Assembly (NCBI RefSeq): GCF_026167665.1
Contig: NZ_CP098740.1
Coordinates: forward strand, 6,634,001 to 6,698,000
Reading direction: 5' to 3'
Origin: Streptomyces drozdowiczii
GTDB lineage: Bacteria > Actinomycetota > Actinomycetes > Streptomycetales > Streptomycetaceae
DNA: 64,000 bases
Below are positions 53,324 to 62,179 of this stretch, piece after piece. Below the pieces are notes generated by a model that saw only the letters and a program-made list of their open reading frames with translations, ran no database searches and was not told the DNA's origin. A program made the position numbers and the translations under genes. Each line of letters begins with the position of its first letter. Within the stretch, counting starts at the first letter, position 1.

Positions 53324-54300
53324 CGCTCCGCGTTCCCGTACGTGATCTTCTGCCGGGCCGACTCGCTCAGCGAACGGCTCTTGCGTACCACCGCACCCGC
53401 CGGGCGCTCGCCCAGCGGATACGGGTAGTCGCTGCCCACCATGACCCGGTCCTCGCCGACGGTGTCCACGAGGAGCCGCAGCGCGCGGTCGTCGAAGACG
53501 ACCGAGTCCACGTAGAACCGGCCCAGGTAGTGCGAGGGCGGGTACTGCGACGTGCCGATGACGTCGTTGCGCCCGTGCCAGGCGTTCTCCATCCGGCCCA
53601 GCCAGAACGCGAACGAGCCGCCGCCGTGCGCGAAGCAGATCTTCAGGCGCTCGTCGATACGGTCGAACGCACCGCCCAGGATCAGCGCCAGGATCGACAG
53701 ATGGGTCTCCGCCGGCATCGCCGTCAGCCACCGTGCCATCCACCGGTCGAGCCGGGGCGAGGAGTCCATGTCCCAGGGGTGGACGAACACCGGCACATCG
53801 AGCGACGCGCAGTGCTGGAGGAAGGTGACGACCCCCTCGCTGTCCAGGTCCCGGTCACCGACGTGGTTGCCGATCTCCACCCCCCGGTGCCCGGCGGCGA
53901 CCGCCCGCTCCACCTCCCGGCACGCGGCGTCCGGGTCCTGGAGCGGCACCTGGCAGAACGGGATCAGCCGGTCCGGTGCCGGAGCGGTGATCTCCAGGGC
54001 CAGGTCGTTGAAGATCCGGGCGATCTTCGCGGCCTCGGCGCCGCTGCGGCCGTAGTGGAAGAACGCCGGGGTGGGGGAGACCACCTGGGCGCTCACCCCG
54101 TCCGCGTCCATGTCCCGCAGCCGGACCCCGGCGTCCCAGCAGTCCGCCTGGATCCGGCGGAACTCCGAGGAGCCGGTCATGATCATGGCCTCGGTCTCGG
54201 ACTCGATCCGCAGCCACGGGGCGTCCGGGCCGCCGAGCTCCGACAGATCGGGCCAGCCGCGCGGGACGTAGTGGGTGTGGACGTCGATCAGGTCGGCCAC
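53308..54300 (-). CDS. 2-amino-3-carboxymuconate-6-semialdehyde decarboxylase (ACMSD)
   Basis: A 330-aa amidohydrolase-family zinc decarboxylase. The metal ligands are visible in LIDVHTHYVPRG, PVFVHPWDMDSS and ICFAHGGGSFAFWLGR, and the catalytic Asp in RVMVGSDYPYPLGE. It removes the carboxyl of ACMS, the unstable product of 3-hydroxyanthranilate dioxygenase, giving 2-aminomuconate semialdehyde and so avoiding quinolinate. The GTG start is 3 nt after the dioxygenase stop. Confidence 0.94.
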   Translation of the reverse strand: MADLIDVHTHYVPRGWPDLSELGGPDAPWLRIESETEAMIMTGSSEFRRIQADCWDAGVRLRDMDADGVSAQVVSPTPAFFHYGRSGAEAAKIARIFNDLALEITAPAPDRLIPFCQVPLQDPDAACREVERAVAAGHRGVEIGNHVGDRDLDSEGVVTFLQHCASLDVPVFVHPWDMDSSPRLDRWMARWLTAMPAETHLSILALILGGAFDRIDERLKICFAHGGGSFAFWLGRMENAWHGRNDVIGTSQYPPSHYLGRFYVDSVVFDDRALRLLVDTVGEDRVMVGSDYPYPLGERPAGAVVRKSRSLSESARQKITYGNAERYLGL

Positions 54301-54303
54301 CGG

Positions 54304-54825
54304 TCAGCCCTTCCCGGGGTGGAGCGCACCGCAGGCGGAGCAGACCCGGGCCCGCTCGTCCTCGTAGAACTTCTCGAAGACCGGCGGGAGGTCGGCGACG
54401 ATGTCGCGGACCTGGAGCTCCACCTCGTACACGGTCGCCGAACAGGAGGGGCAGAACCACAGGAACTTCTCCAGCGTGCCCTCCTCACGGACCCGCTCGA
54501 TCACCAGGCCGATGGAGTCGGGGTCCGGGCGCTGCGGGGAGTGCGGCACATGGCCGGGCAGCAGCCACGCCTGGCCCTCCTTGATGTGCACGGTACGCGG
54601 GCCCTCGTCGGTCATGAGGTTGACGTGCATGTCCCCCTTGACCTGGTAGAACCACTCCTCGTACGGGTCGAGGTGGAAGTCCGTGCGCTGGTTGGGCCCG
54701 CCGACGATCTGCACGATGAAGTCCTTGCCGAGCGCCATGGTGCGGTTGTTCACCGGCGGCTTCAGCAGGTGCGCGTGGGCGTCGATCCAGCCCTGGAAGT
54801 CGATGACCTCGGGGATGTCGGTCAC
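54304..54825 (-). CDS. 3-hydroxyanthranilate 3,4-dioxygenase
   Basis: A 173-aa cupin of the bacterial HAAO group. The Fe ligands lie in [18 protein letters not shown] (His, Glu) and [13 protein letters not shown] (His). A C-terminal rubredoxin-like site is formed by CPSC and CSAC, as in the Cupriavidus enzyme. It opens the ring of 3-hydroxyanthranilate. The GTG start overlaps the deaminase stop (GTGA). Confidence 0.95.
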   Translation of the reverse strand: MTDIPEVIDFQGWIDAHAHLLKPPVNNRTMALGKDFIVQIVGGPNQRTDFHLDPYEEWFYQVKGDMHVNLMTDEGPRTVHIKEGQAWLLPGHVPHSPQRPDPDSIGLVIERVREEGTLEKFLWFCPSCSATVYEVELQVRDIVADLPPVFEKFYEDERARVCSACGALHPGKG

Positions 54826-55259
54826 GGTGTCTCCTTCGTGGTGGCCGCGGCCGGCAGCTGCGCCACGGCCTGGATCTCGATGAGCAGATGGGGGTGGGGG
54901 AGCTGGTGCACGGCGACGGTGGTCCTGGCCGGTCCCGTCTCGTCGAAGTACTGGCCATAGACCTCGTTGTAGCCGCCGAAGTCGTTCATGGAGACGAGGT
55001 ACGCGGTCACCTGGACGACGTCCGCGAGGCCGCCGCCCGCGTCGGCGAGGATGTCCCCGATGTTCTCGATGACCGCGCGGGTCTGCGCGCGGATGTCGAG
55101 GTCGGTGGTGCCCAGCTCGTCCGTCGCCACCCCGGCGAAGGAGTTGTCGGGCCGGCGGGAGCTGGTGCCGGAGACGAAGACGAGGTCTCCGGCGCGGCGG
55201 AAGTGCGGGAACCGGCCGCGCGGGCGCGCCTTGCCGGGGATGACCCGTCCCTGTTCCAT
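54822..55259 (-). CDS. 2-aminomuconate deaminase (RidA family)
   Basis: A 145-aa YjgF/RidA-fold protein: [20 protein letters not shown], then [20 protein letters not shown] and the conserved Arg in [20 protein letters not shown]. In the 2-nitrobenzoate and 3-hydroxyanthranilate pathways this family supplies 2-aminomuconate deaminase, yielding 4-oxalocrotonate. The specific role is inferred from the gene set. Its ATG overlaps the upstream stop by one base (TGATG). Confidence 0.9.
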   Translation of the reverse strand: MEQGRVIPGKARPRGRFPHFRRAGDLVFVSGTSSRRPDNSFAGVATDELGTTDLDIRAQTRAVIENIGDILADAGGGLADVVQVTAYLVSMNDFGGYNEVYGQYFDETGPARTTVAVHQLPHPHLLIEIQAVAQLPAAATTKETP

Positions 55260-56023
55260 CAGACCCCCCTCACGCCGACGCGGCCGATGCCGTCGACCTC
55301 GCACACGGTCTCCCCGCTTTCCAGCGGGATCGCCGCGGTGGCCGCCCCGGCCAGCACCACCTGGCCGGCCCGCAGCGGGATGTGCCGCCGCCGCGCCAGG
55401 TCGAGCAGGGCCCGCAGGGCGTTGACCGGGCCACCGAGGATGGCCTCGGTCGAGCCCGCCACCTCCCGGCCCGCGCCCGACAGGCGTACGGCCCGGTCGG
55501 ACACGTCCTGCACGGAGACCCAGGCGCCGATCACATAGGCCGCCGCCGAGGTGTTGTCCGCGACGACGTCCTCGTAGGTGAAGCGGAAGTCCCGGTAGCG
55601 GGAGTCGATGATCTCCAGGGCGGGCGCGACGGCGTCCACACAGGAGACGAGGTCGGTGTCCGGATCGGCCGGGTCCACGTCCCGGCCCAGCCGGTACGCG
55701 ACCTCCGGTTCCACCTTCGGGTGGATGAACCGGTCCAGCTCGATCGCACCGCCGTCCGGGACGCACATGGCGTCGGTCAGCCGGCCGACGATGATCTCGG
55801 AGACTCCCATCTGCTCCATCTTGGCCTTGCTGGTGAAGCCCAGCTTCACGCCGGTGATCCGCTCACCGCGCCCCTCGCGCAGGGCGAGCAGCGCGGCCTG
55901 CACGGCGTAGGCGTCGTCCACGGCCAGGGTGTGCGTGTCGGCGAGGCTGAGGGTGTCCGTGACGGTGCGCTGCGCGGTGTCGAGCCGCGCGGCCAGCGTC
56001 CGGACCGTTTCCTCGGTGATCAA
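55259..56023 (-). CDS. 4-oxalocrotonate decarboxylase
   Basis: A 254-aa relative of the hydratase at 49473. It shows [33 protein letters not shown] with metal-binding Glu residues, and [19 protein letters not shown], which favours the decarboxylase branch. It converts 4-oxalocrotonate to 2-oxopent-4-enoate, substrate of the hydratase. The start is TTG with GAAGGAGG 7 nt upstream; no ATG is near. It follows a 14-codon mini-ORF by a TTGA overlap. Confidence 0.88.
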   Translation of the reverse strand: MITEETVRTLAARLDTAQRTVTDTLSLADTHTLAVDDAYAVQAALLALREGRGERITGVKLGFTSKAKMEQMGVSEIIVGRLTDAMCVPDGGAIELDRFIHPKVEPEVAYRLGRDVDPADPDTDLVSCVDAVAPALEIIDSRYRDFRFTYEDVVADNTSAAAYVIGAWVSVQDVSDRAVRLSGAGREVAGSTEAILGGPVNALRALLDLARRRHIPLRAGQVVLAGAATAAIPLESGETVCEVDGIGRVGVRGV

Positions 56024-56064
56024 CGGGGGCCTCCTTCACCGGAGTACGGGGCGTTGTCGCCCAT
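56020..56064 (-). CDS. Possible 14-codon leader peptide coupled to the decarboxylase
   Basis: ATG at 56064, with GGAAGG 8 nt upstream, opens [14 protein letters not shown]. Its stop overlaps the TTG start of the decarboxylase (TTGA). A weak TTG start could gain efficiency from such coupling. It lies in the 118-bp gap after the dehydrogenase gene, which otherwise holds nothing I recognise. Confidence 0.3.
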   Translation of the reverse strand: MGDNAPYSGEGGPR

Positions 56065-56141
56065 GGTCATGTCCTTCCGGCCGCCCGGCTCGGGGGCGGC
56101 CTGCTCGGTCGTGGGCGGGGGAGCCGGCGCGGGCCCGGGCG

Positions 56142-57617
56142 TCACAGCTGGACGCACACGTTGGTCGGCTCGGTGTAGAAGTGCAGCGAGGAGGCGCCTC
56201 CCTCGCGGCCGAGGCCGGAGAGGCCGACGCCGCCGAAGGGCGAGCGCAGGTCGCGCAGGAACCAGGTGTTGACCCAGGACATGCCGACGTCCATCGCCTG
56301 GGCCACGCGGTGCCCGCGCCGCAGATCCCGGGTCCACACGGAGGCGGCGAGGCCGTACTCCGTGTCGTTGGCCAGCCCGATCGCCTCCTCCTCCGTGTCG
56401 AACGGGATCAGCGCCGCGACCGGCCCGAAGATCTCCTCGCGCACCGGGCGGTCGGCGTTCGTCAGCCCCGTCCACAGCGTCGGCTCGATCCACGAACCGC
56501 CGTCCAGCTCCTCGCCGAGGCCCGGCGTGCCGCCCCCGGTGAGGGCCTTCGCGCCCAGCTGTCCGGCCAGGTCCAGGTAGCCGCGCACCTTCTCCCGGTG
56601 CGCCTGCGAGATCAGCGGCCCCGTCGTGGTCGCCGGGTCCAGCGGGCTGCCGAGCCGCAGCGAACGGGCCCGCTCGACCAGGCCGTCCGCGATGTCCGCG
56701 AAGACCGAGCGGTGCACGTAGACCCGCTCGGTGCACAGACACACCTGGCCGGTGTTGGCGAACACCGACCGGGTCAGGCCGTCCAGGGTCTCCTCGATGT
56801 CCGCGTCGGCGAAGACCAGCGCCGCGTTCTTGCCGCCCAGCTCGAAGGAGACGGGGCGCACGCGCGGTGCCACGGTCTTCATCACCCGCGCGCCGGTCGC
56901 CGTGGACCCGGTGAAGGTGACGCCGTCGATCCCGGGGTGCGTGGTGACGTACTCCCCGGCCGAGCCGCCGCCGAAGCCGTGCACCACGTTGTAGGCGCCG
57001 GCCGGCAGACCCGCCTCGGCCAGTACCTCCGCGAGCAGGGCCGCGGTGCCGGGCGTCTCCTCGCTGGGCTTGACCACGACGGTGTTGCCGCAGGCCAGGG
57101 CCGGGGCGACCTTCCAGGTGAGCAGCAGCAGCGGCAGGTTCCAGGGAACGATGACCGCGACCACCCCGAGGGGCTTGCGGACCGCGTAGTTGAGGGCCTG
57201 CCGGCCGCCCGGCAGGTCGGTCAGGAAGGACTCCTGCCCGGCGGCCGCGACGACATCGGCGAACGTACGGAAGTTTGATACGGCCCTGGCTACGTCGAGG
57301 TCGCGGGCGAGGGTCACGGGCTTGCCGGTGTCGGCCACCTCGGCGGCCACGAACTCCTCGAACCGGGCCTCGATCAGCGCGGCCGCCCGGCGCAGGACCT
57401 CGGTGCGCTCCCGGACCGGGGTCGCCGACCAGGGCCCGAGCGCCTTGCGCGCCGCCGCGACGGCCCGGTCGACCAAGGGGGCATCGGCCTCGTGGACGAG
57501 GGAGTGCACACGGCCGGTGGCCGGGTCCGTCGCTTCGAAACTCTTGCCGCCGTCGTCCGGGTCGATGAAACGCCCGTCCACGAAGTTGCGGATCCACCGC
57601 GAAGTCTGTGCCGTCAT
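56142..57617 (-). CDS. 2-aminomuconate-6-semialdehyde dehydrogenase
   Basis: A 491-aa aldehyde dehydrogenase. It has VIVPWNLPLLLLTWKVAPAL (NAD site), the catalytic Glu in SFELGGKNAALVF and the catalytic Cys in NTGQVCLCTERVYV. This Cys region and the ending FYTEPTNVCVQL are typical of 2-hydroxymuconic/2-aminomuconic semialdehyde dehydrogenases. It oxidises the ACMSD product to 2-aminomuconate. First gene of the leftward operon. Confidence 0.93.
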   Translation of the reverse strand: MTAQTSRWIRNFVDGRFIDPDDGGKSFEATDPATGRVHSLVHEADAPLVDRAVAAARKALGPWSATPVRERTEVLRRAAALIEARFEEFVAAEVADTGKPVTLARDLDVARAVSNFRTFADVVAAAGQESFLTDLPGGRQALNYAVRKPLGVVAVIVPWNLPLLLLTWKVAPALACGNTVVVKPSEETPGTAALLAEVLAEAGLPAGAYNVVHGFGGGSAGEYVTTHPGIDGVTFTGSTATGARVMKTVAPRVRPVSFELGGKNAALVFADADIEETLDGLTRSVFANTGQVCLCTERVYVHRSVFADIADGLVERARSLRLGSPLDPATTTGPLISQAHREKVRGYLDLAGQLGAKALTGGGTPGLGEELDGGSWIEPTLWTGLTNADRPVREEIFGPVAALIPFDTEEEAIGLANDTEYGLAASVWTRDLRRGHRVAQAMDVGMSWVNTWFLRDLRSPFGGVGLSGLGREGGASSLHFYTEPTNVCVQL

Positions 57618-57674
57618 GACTCACACCCTGGGATCACGCGGCCATGACGACAAATGACGTTTCGGGGCTCAGCT

Positions 57675-57784
57675 ATGCCGACTTCGGTATGGCCCCGCCG
57701 AACAGGCGTTTCCCTCGGGGAGCGGGCGGCGGCGCCCTCGGGTTTGGTCGCCCGGTATACCCGTCCCGCTATAGCGGCGGGACG
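57675..57784. promoter_or_regulatory. Operator-like palindromes between dehydrogenase and transporter
   Basis: The ~255-bp divergent spacer 57618-57872 has no gene. ATGCCGACTTCGGTAT (57675-57690) is a near-perfect 16-bp palindrome of LysR-like size. CGTCCCGC (57762-57769) / GCGGGACG (57777-57784) is a perfect 8-bp inverted repeat around TATAGCG. Either could be the site of the LysR or IclR regulator of this locus. Confidence 0.45.
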
Positions 57785-57872
57785 AAACGGCATTTGTTCG
57801 CCTCTGCCCGGGGCCCCAGGATCCACCGAAAGCGCGGGGCTTCCCCGCCTTCCCCAGCAGACGAGGTGTTCC

Positions 57873-59195
57873 ATGAGCGACGCGGACCGTCCCAAGGGCG
57901 CGAGCAGGACTGCGCTTGCCACCCTTCTCGGAACCACATTGGAGTGGTACGACTTCTTCCTGTACGGCACGGCCGCCGCACTGATCTTCGACAAGCAGTT
58001 CTTCCCCGACCTGAGCCCCGCGGCGGGCACCCTCGCCGCGTTCTCCACGCTCGCGGTCGGCTTCGTCGCCAGGCCCCTCGGCGGCCTGGTCTTCGGCCAC
58101 TTCGGCGACCGCCTCGGACGCCGCTCCACCCTGGTGGTCTCGCTGGTGATGATGGGACTGGGCTCCACCCTCATCGGCGCCGTCCCGAGCTACGGCTCCA
58201 TCGGCCTGTGGGCCCCGGTCCTGCTGGTCCTCCTGCGCGTCGTCCAGGGCATCGGCCTCGGCGGCGAGGGCGCCGGCGCCACCCTGATGTCGATGGAGCA
58301 CGCCCCCGAGGGGCGGCGCAACCTGTACGCGGGCTTCCCGCAGATGGGGACGCCCGCGGGCCTGGTGCTGGCGAACCTCATTTTCCTCGCCACCAACTCG
58401 CTCGCCGGACACGCCACGTTCACCGCCTGGGCGTGGCGCATCCCGTTCCTGCTGAGCTTCGTCCTGGTCGGCGTCGGCCTGGTCGTGCGGCTGCGCGTCA
58501 CCGAATCGCCGTCCTTCGACCGGGCCCGGCAGGAGGACGAGGTGGTCCGCTTCCCGCTGGCCGACGCGCTCAAGGCCGGACTGCCCCGACTGGCCGTCAC
58601 CCTGCTCGCCGTCGTGGCGAACTCCGCGGTCGCGTACGTCTTCATGGTCTTCACGCTGTCCTACGGCACCAAACACCTCGGCTTCGACCAGCAGTTCCTC
58701 GTCCTCGGGGTGAGCGGGGCCGCCGTGCTGTGGTTCGTGTCGATCCCGGTATGGACGAAGATCGCCGACCGCAAGGGGCGCCGCACGCTCTTCATCGGCG
58801 GTTCCGTCGCCATCCTGCTGTGGTGCGCGGTGTTCTTCCCCCTGCTGGACACCGGCAGCCGGGCGACCGCCCTGCTCGCGCTCGCCGGCATGGGCCTGAT
58901 CATCCCGGTGACCCACTGCGTCCAGGGCGCCATCATCGCCGACACCTTCCCGGTCCGGGTGCGCTACTCCGGCACCTCGCTGGTCCTCCAGATAGGCGCG
59001 GTCCTCGGCGGCGGCCTGGCCCCCATGATCTCCAGCGCGCTCCTCGGCAGCGGCGACTCCTCGACCGGAGTGACCTGGTATCTCGTGGGGATGTGCGCGC
59101 TCAGCCTCGTCGGTGCGGTGGCGCTGTTCCGGATGGTTCCCGAGACTCCTGTGGAGCGGGCCCCACTCGTCCCCGAAACGGCAGGCAAGGCATGA
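57873..59195 (+). CDS. MFS transporter, metabolite:H+ symporter (MHS) family
   Basis: A 440-aa importer. The signature LLGTTLEWYDFFLYGTAAAL opens TM1; RPLGGLVFGHFGDRLGRRST is MHS motif A, and VVQGIGLGGEGAGATLMSME follows. MHS members import organic acids and aromatics such as shikimate, benzoate or proline-betaine by proton symport. Divergent from the 3-hydroxyanthranilate genes, it may import anthranilate-type substrates. The ATG at 57873 is chosen by homology. Confidence 0.93.
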   Translation: MSDADRPKGASRTALATLLGTTLEWYDFFLYGTAAALIFDKQFFPDLSPAAGTLAAFSTLAVGFVARPLGGLVFGHFGDRLGRRSTLVVSLVMMGLGSTLIGAVPSYGSIGLWAPVLLVLLRVVQGIGLGGEGAGATLMSMEHAPEGRRNLYAGFPQMGTPAGLVLANLIFLATNSLAGHATFTAWAWRIPFLLSFVLVGVGLVVRLRVTESPSFDRARQEDEVVRFPLADALKAGLPRLAVTLLAVVANSAVAYVFMVFTLSYGTKHLGFDQQFLVLGVSGAAVLWFVSIPVWTKIADRKGRRTLFIGGSVAILLWCAVFFPLLDTGSRATALLALAGMGLIIPVTHCVQGAIIADTFPVRVRYSGTSLVLQIGAVLGGGLAPMISSALLGSGDSSTGVTWYLVGMCALSLVGAVALFRMVPETPVERAPLVPETAGKA

Positions 59196-60406
59196 ACACC
59201 CCTCGGACGGTCCGTACCGGCCCCATCCGTTACGCCACGGCGTCGCGCTTCGCCCGGCCGCGCCCCGCGACGGCCGAGGACCCCGCACCGGGGCCCGGCG
59301 CGGTCTGCCCCCAGCCGCCCTCCCGCCTCGAAGCACTGATGGGCCCGCCGCCCGGCCGGCATCCGCGGAGCGAGGACTGCCTCCACCTCACCGTCATCGC
59401 ACCCGCCGCCCCCGCGACGACGGGCCGCCCCGTCCTCGTCTGGCTCCACGGCGGCGGCTTCAGCAGCGGCGCCGGCATCCTCGACTGGTACGACGGCAGC
59501 GCGCTCGCCGCCGAACAGGACGTCGTCGTGGTCAGCGCGAACTACCGGCTCGGCGCCCTCGGCTACCTCCTCCAGGACGGGGTCAGCGAGGGCAACCTCG
59601 GCCTGTACGACCAGATCGAGGCGCTGCGCTGGGTCCGGGCGCACATCGCGGACCACGGCGGCGACCCCCGTAACGTCACCGTCTTCGGCCAGTCCGCCGG
59701 CGCCCTGTCCGCCCTGCTGCTCCTGGGCGTCCCCGAAGCGCGCGGGCTCTTCGGGCGCGTGATCCTCCAGAGCCCGCCCCTGTCCATCGCCACCCGCACC
59801 CCGGCCGAGGCACGGGAGACCGGAAGGCTCTTCGCCGCCCACCTCGGCGCCGACCCCCGCACCGCCCCGGCGGCGGACCTGCTCGCCGCCCAGGCGCGCA
59901 CCGCGGCCGACCACCAGCGGCGGACCGGAAACTTCCTGGCCCCGCCGTTCGGCCCGGTCGGCGGCGTCGCACCGCTGCCCGCCGAGACCGGGCCCGCCCC
60001 CTTCACCGGCCCCGCCCCGGACGTGCTGTACGGATGGAACGCCGACGACATGTCCGCCTTCCCCGAGGGCCCGTCCGACTCGGGAAGCGTCGCCGAGCGC
60101 ACCCGACGGCTGTACGAGGAGCCCCTGCGGGACCTGCACGCCCGGCTGGAACGCCACGGCGCCCGCGCCCACGGCTACCGGCTGGACTGGCGGCCCGCCG
60201 GTTCGCCGCACGGCGCCACGCACTGCGTCGAGATCCCGCTGCTCCTGGGGTCGGCCCGCGCCTGGCGGCACGCGCCGATGCTGGGCGACCTCGACCGGGC
60301 GGAGGTGGACGCGGTGGGCCGGGGGGTGCGCGCGGCCTGGGCGTCCTTCGCCCGCACCGGCGACCCGGGACCGCTGCCGGCACCGCTCACGGCGCTGCCG
60401 CGCTGA
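59192..60406 (+). CDS. Type-B carboxylesterase
   Basis: A 404-aa serine esterase. The oxyanion block is VLVWLHGGGFSSGAGI, the nucleophile elbow VFGQSAGALSALLLLG, the acid region probably YGWNADDMSAFPEG, and the His HGATHCVEIPLLLG. It is shorter than most type-B esterases (~500 aa). Overlap with the transporter (ATGA) suggests it cleaves an imported aromatic ester or amide, possibly an N-acyl-anthranilate; that is conjecture. Confidence 0.88.
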   Translation: MNTPRTVRTGPIRYATASRFARPRPATAEDPAPGPGAVCPQPPSRLEALMGPPPGRHPRSEDCLHLTVIAPAAPATTGRPVLVWLHGGGFSSGAGILDWYDGSALAAEQDVVVVSANYRLGALGYLLQDGVSEGNLGLYDQIEALRWVRAHIADHGGDPRNVTVFGQSAGALSALLLLGVPEARGLFGRVILQSPPLSIATRTPAEARETGRLFAAHLGADPRTAPAADLLAAQARTAADHQRRTGNFLAPPFGPVGGVAPLPAETGPAPFTGPAPDVLYGWNADDMSAFPEGPSDSGSVAERTRRLYEEPLRDLHARLERHGARAHGYRLDWRPAGSPHGATHCVEIPLLLGSARAWRHAPMLGDLDRAEVDAVGRGVRAAWASFARTGDPGPLPAPLTALPR

Positions 60407-60412
60407 CGGGGC

Positions 60413-60758
60413 TCAGACGTCAGTGGCCGTCGGTGCGCCTTCCAACTGGTTCTCTGTGGTTTCGGTGGACCGCCGGACAGGGGCGACGGACCGGCGGCGC
60501 GGAAGCACCCCGACGGCCACCGCGGCCGCGAGTACGAAGACGGCGGCGGCCACGGCCAGGCCCAGGGCATAGCCGTCGTTCAGCGCGCCGGGGTCCGTGG
60601 TCGGGCCGGTGTGGTGCGCGGCAACGGTGGCGAGGGCCGCCAGGCCGATGCAGCCGCCGAGCTGGCGGGAGCTGTTCATCAGGCCGGAGGCCATGCCGGC
60701 CTCGTGGGGAGCGACACCCGTGGTCGCGGCGGCGGCGACCGGGGCCAGGACCAGTCCG
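60413..60758 (-). pseudogene. 3' remnant of a DHA2-type MFS exporter
   Basis: Only the last ~115 codons remain. GLVLAPVAAAATTGVAPHEA followed by GMASGLMNSSRQLGGCIG and a final transmembrane helix (YALGLAVAAAVFVLAAAVAV) are the C-terminal part of a 14-TM exporter. No N-terminal part exists upstream; the reading frame instead meets the tail of a TetR gene on the other strand. An ATG at 60694 would give a 93-aa ORF, but no complete protein. Confidence 0.75.
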
Positions 60759-60761
60759 GCG

Positions 60762-60826
60762 CGGCCGAGGGCACCTACCGGGACGGCCTCAAGGCCCTGG
60801 TGGAAGGGCTGTTGGCCGGGCGCTGA
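60762..60826 (+). pseudogene. 3' remnant of a TetR-family regulator
   Basis: The last ~20 codons, GTYRDGLKALVEGLLAGR then TGA, match the C-terminal helix usual in TetR regulators. They abut the MFS remnant in divergent orientation, the normal arrangement of a TetR and its pump, so one deletion seems to have removed both 5' parts and the shared promoter. Confidence 0.55.
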
Positions 60827-60841
60827 CCGGTCCCGGGGCCG

Positions 60842-62011
60842 TCAGCGCGCAGGCGCCGCGTCCGTGTGCAGAGGCTCCGGGTCTCCGCCCCCGCACATCC
60901 CCGCCGCACCCGCGCAGGGCTCCACGCCGCGCGGCCCCGCCGAGACGGCCAGGGGGACCCCGTTGGACCGCAGCGCCTCGCGTACGTCCAGGATCAGGGA
61001 GAACACCTCGTGGTTGCGGTCCTCGCCCTGCTCGTCCCACGCCCGCTGCTCCGCCTGCACCGCCATGCGGTCCTGCGCGAAGATGCGCTCGGTGAAGCGC
61101 CGGATGAGGGGCGCGGCCACGGTGAGCACGGCGGGCACGCGCGGCTTCTTGATCATGAGGAGCCCGTAGACATGGCAGGCGCGCTGGTCGGCGCCCACGG
61201 GCACGTACGCCGCCCAGAGGCTGAAGACCGGCTGGTCGGCGCCCTCCGGCACCAGATCGAGGGTCTGGTACGGGTACTCGGTGCGGATGGTCATCACGTC
61301 GCGGGAGCCGCCCGAGATGCCCTCGGCCGCCAGCACGCTCGCACCGGCGTTGCGCTTGCCTCCGGCGTGGGTGAACAGATACCTCGCCTCCACCGACCGG
61401 CCGTCGCTGCGCTGGCCGATCAGCTCCGGACGGAGCCGGCCGACGACACCCTGGTGCAGGAACTGGTGGTTCATGTCCAGCAGGTTCTCGTGCATGAACG
61501 AGTAGTGGCAGCGCACGACCCGCGAGTACGTCAGCGTCTTGTACTGCCCCGAGCTGAAGGCGGGCAACTCCGGAAGCGCGGTGGCCTGCGCCTTGTCCGG
61601 ATCGCCGGGAAAGACGAAGACCAGACCGTACGCCTCGCGCACGGGGAAGCCGCGCACACCGCGGGGCGGCCTGCGGTCCTCCTTCGTCAGATACGGGATC
61701 TGCGAAATGCGGCCGTCACCGCGGTAGGCCCACGCGTGATACCGGCACCGGAGCACGTCACCCTCCACGACGCCCATGCTCAACGGAACCTGCCGATGCG
61801 CGCACCGGTCCTCCAGCGCGTGGACGGCCCCGCTCTTCCCCCGGTACAGCGCGAGACGCTCACCGGCGAACACGGCCGCGACCACCTTCCCGACGCGCAC
61901 GTCCCGGGTCAGCGCCACCGGGTACCAGTAGTCCGGGTCAGCACCGACGCGCCGCAGATCCACAGCCCCGGAGAGCTCGGCCCGCACCACGTCCGCGTCG
62001 GTCTCCTTCAT
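60842..62011 (-). CDS. Rieske non-heme iron oxygenase
   Basis: A 389-aa oxygenase component. The [2Fe-2S] ligands are CAHRQVPLSM and CRYHAWAYRG. The mononuclear iron site is suggested by HENLLDMNHQFLHQG (Asp/His/His). The layout resembles vanillate-demethylase/PrnD-type and chlorophyllide-like oxygenases. No reductase gene adjoins it. It may hydroxylate an aromatic for the nearby catabolic pathway, but it lies beyond the deletion scar, so linkage is weak. Confidence 0.88.
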   Translation of the reverse strand: MKETDADVVRAELSGAVDLRRVGADPDYWYPVALTRDVRVGKVVAAVFAGERLALYRGKSGAVHALEDRCAHRQVPLSMGVVEGDVLRCRYHAWAYRGDGRISQIPYLTKEDRRPPRGVRGFPVREAYGLVFVFPGDPDKAQATALPELPAFSSGQYKTLTYSRVVRCHYSFMHENLLDMNHQFLHQGVVGRLRPELIGQRSDGRSVEARYLFTHAGGKRNAGASVLAAEGISGGSRDVMTIRTEYPYQTLDLVPEGADQPVFSLWAAYVPVGADQRACHVYGLLMIKKPRVPAVLTVAAPLIRRFTERIFAQDRMAVQAEQRAWDEQGEDRNHEVFSLILDVREALRSNGVPLAVSAGPRGVEPCAGAAGMCGGGDPEPLHTDAAPAR

Positions 62012-62179
62012 GCCTCTCCCTCGCAGATGGGACACACCGCCCACCTCATGATGACCGCGCCGGCTCCGGCTGCCCTGTCGAGCGCGTCCGGACCAGTGAC
62101 GGCGGCTGCCCGGGGGGCCGCGTGATCCTCGGTCGTAGGGCCCTCTCCATGATCGTGCCGAAGGCGATAGCGTGCGCCC

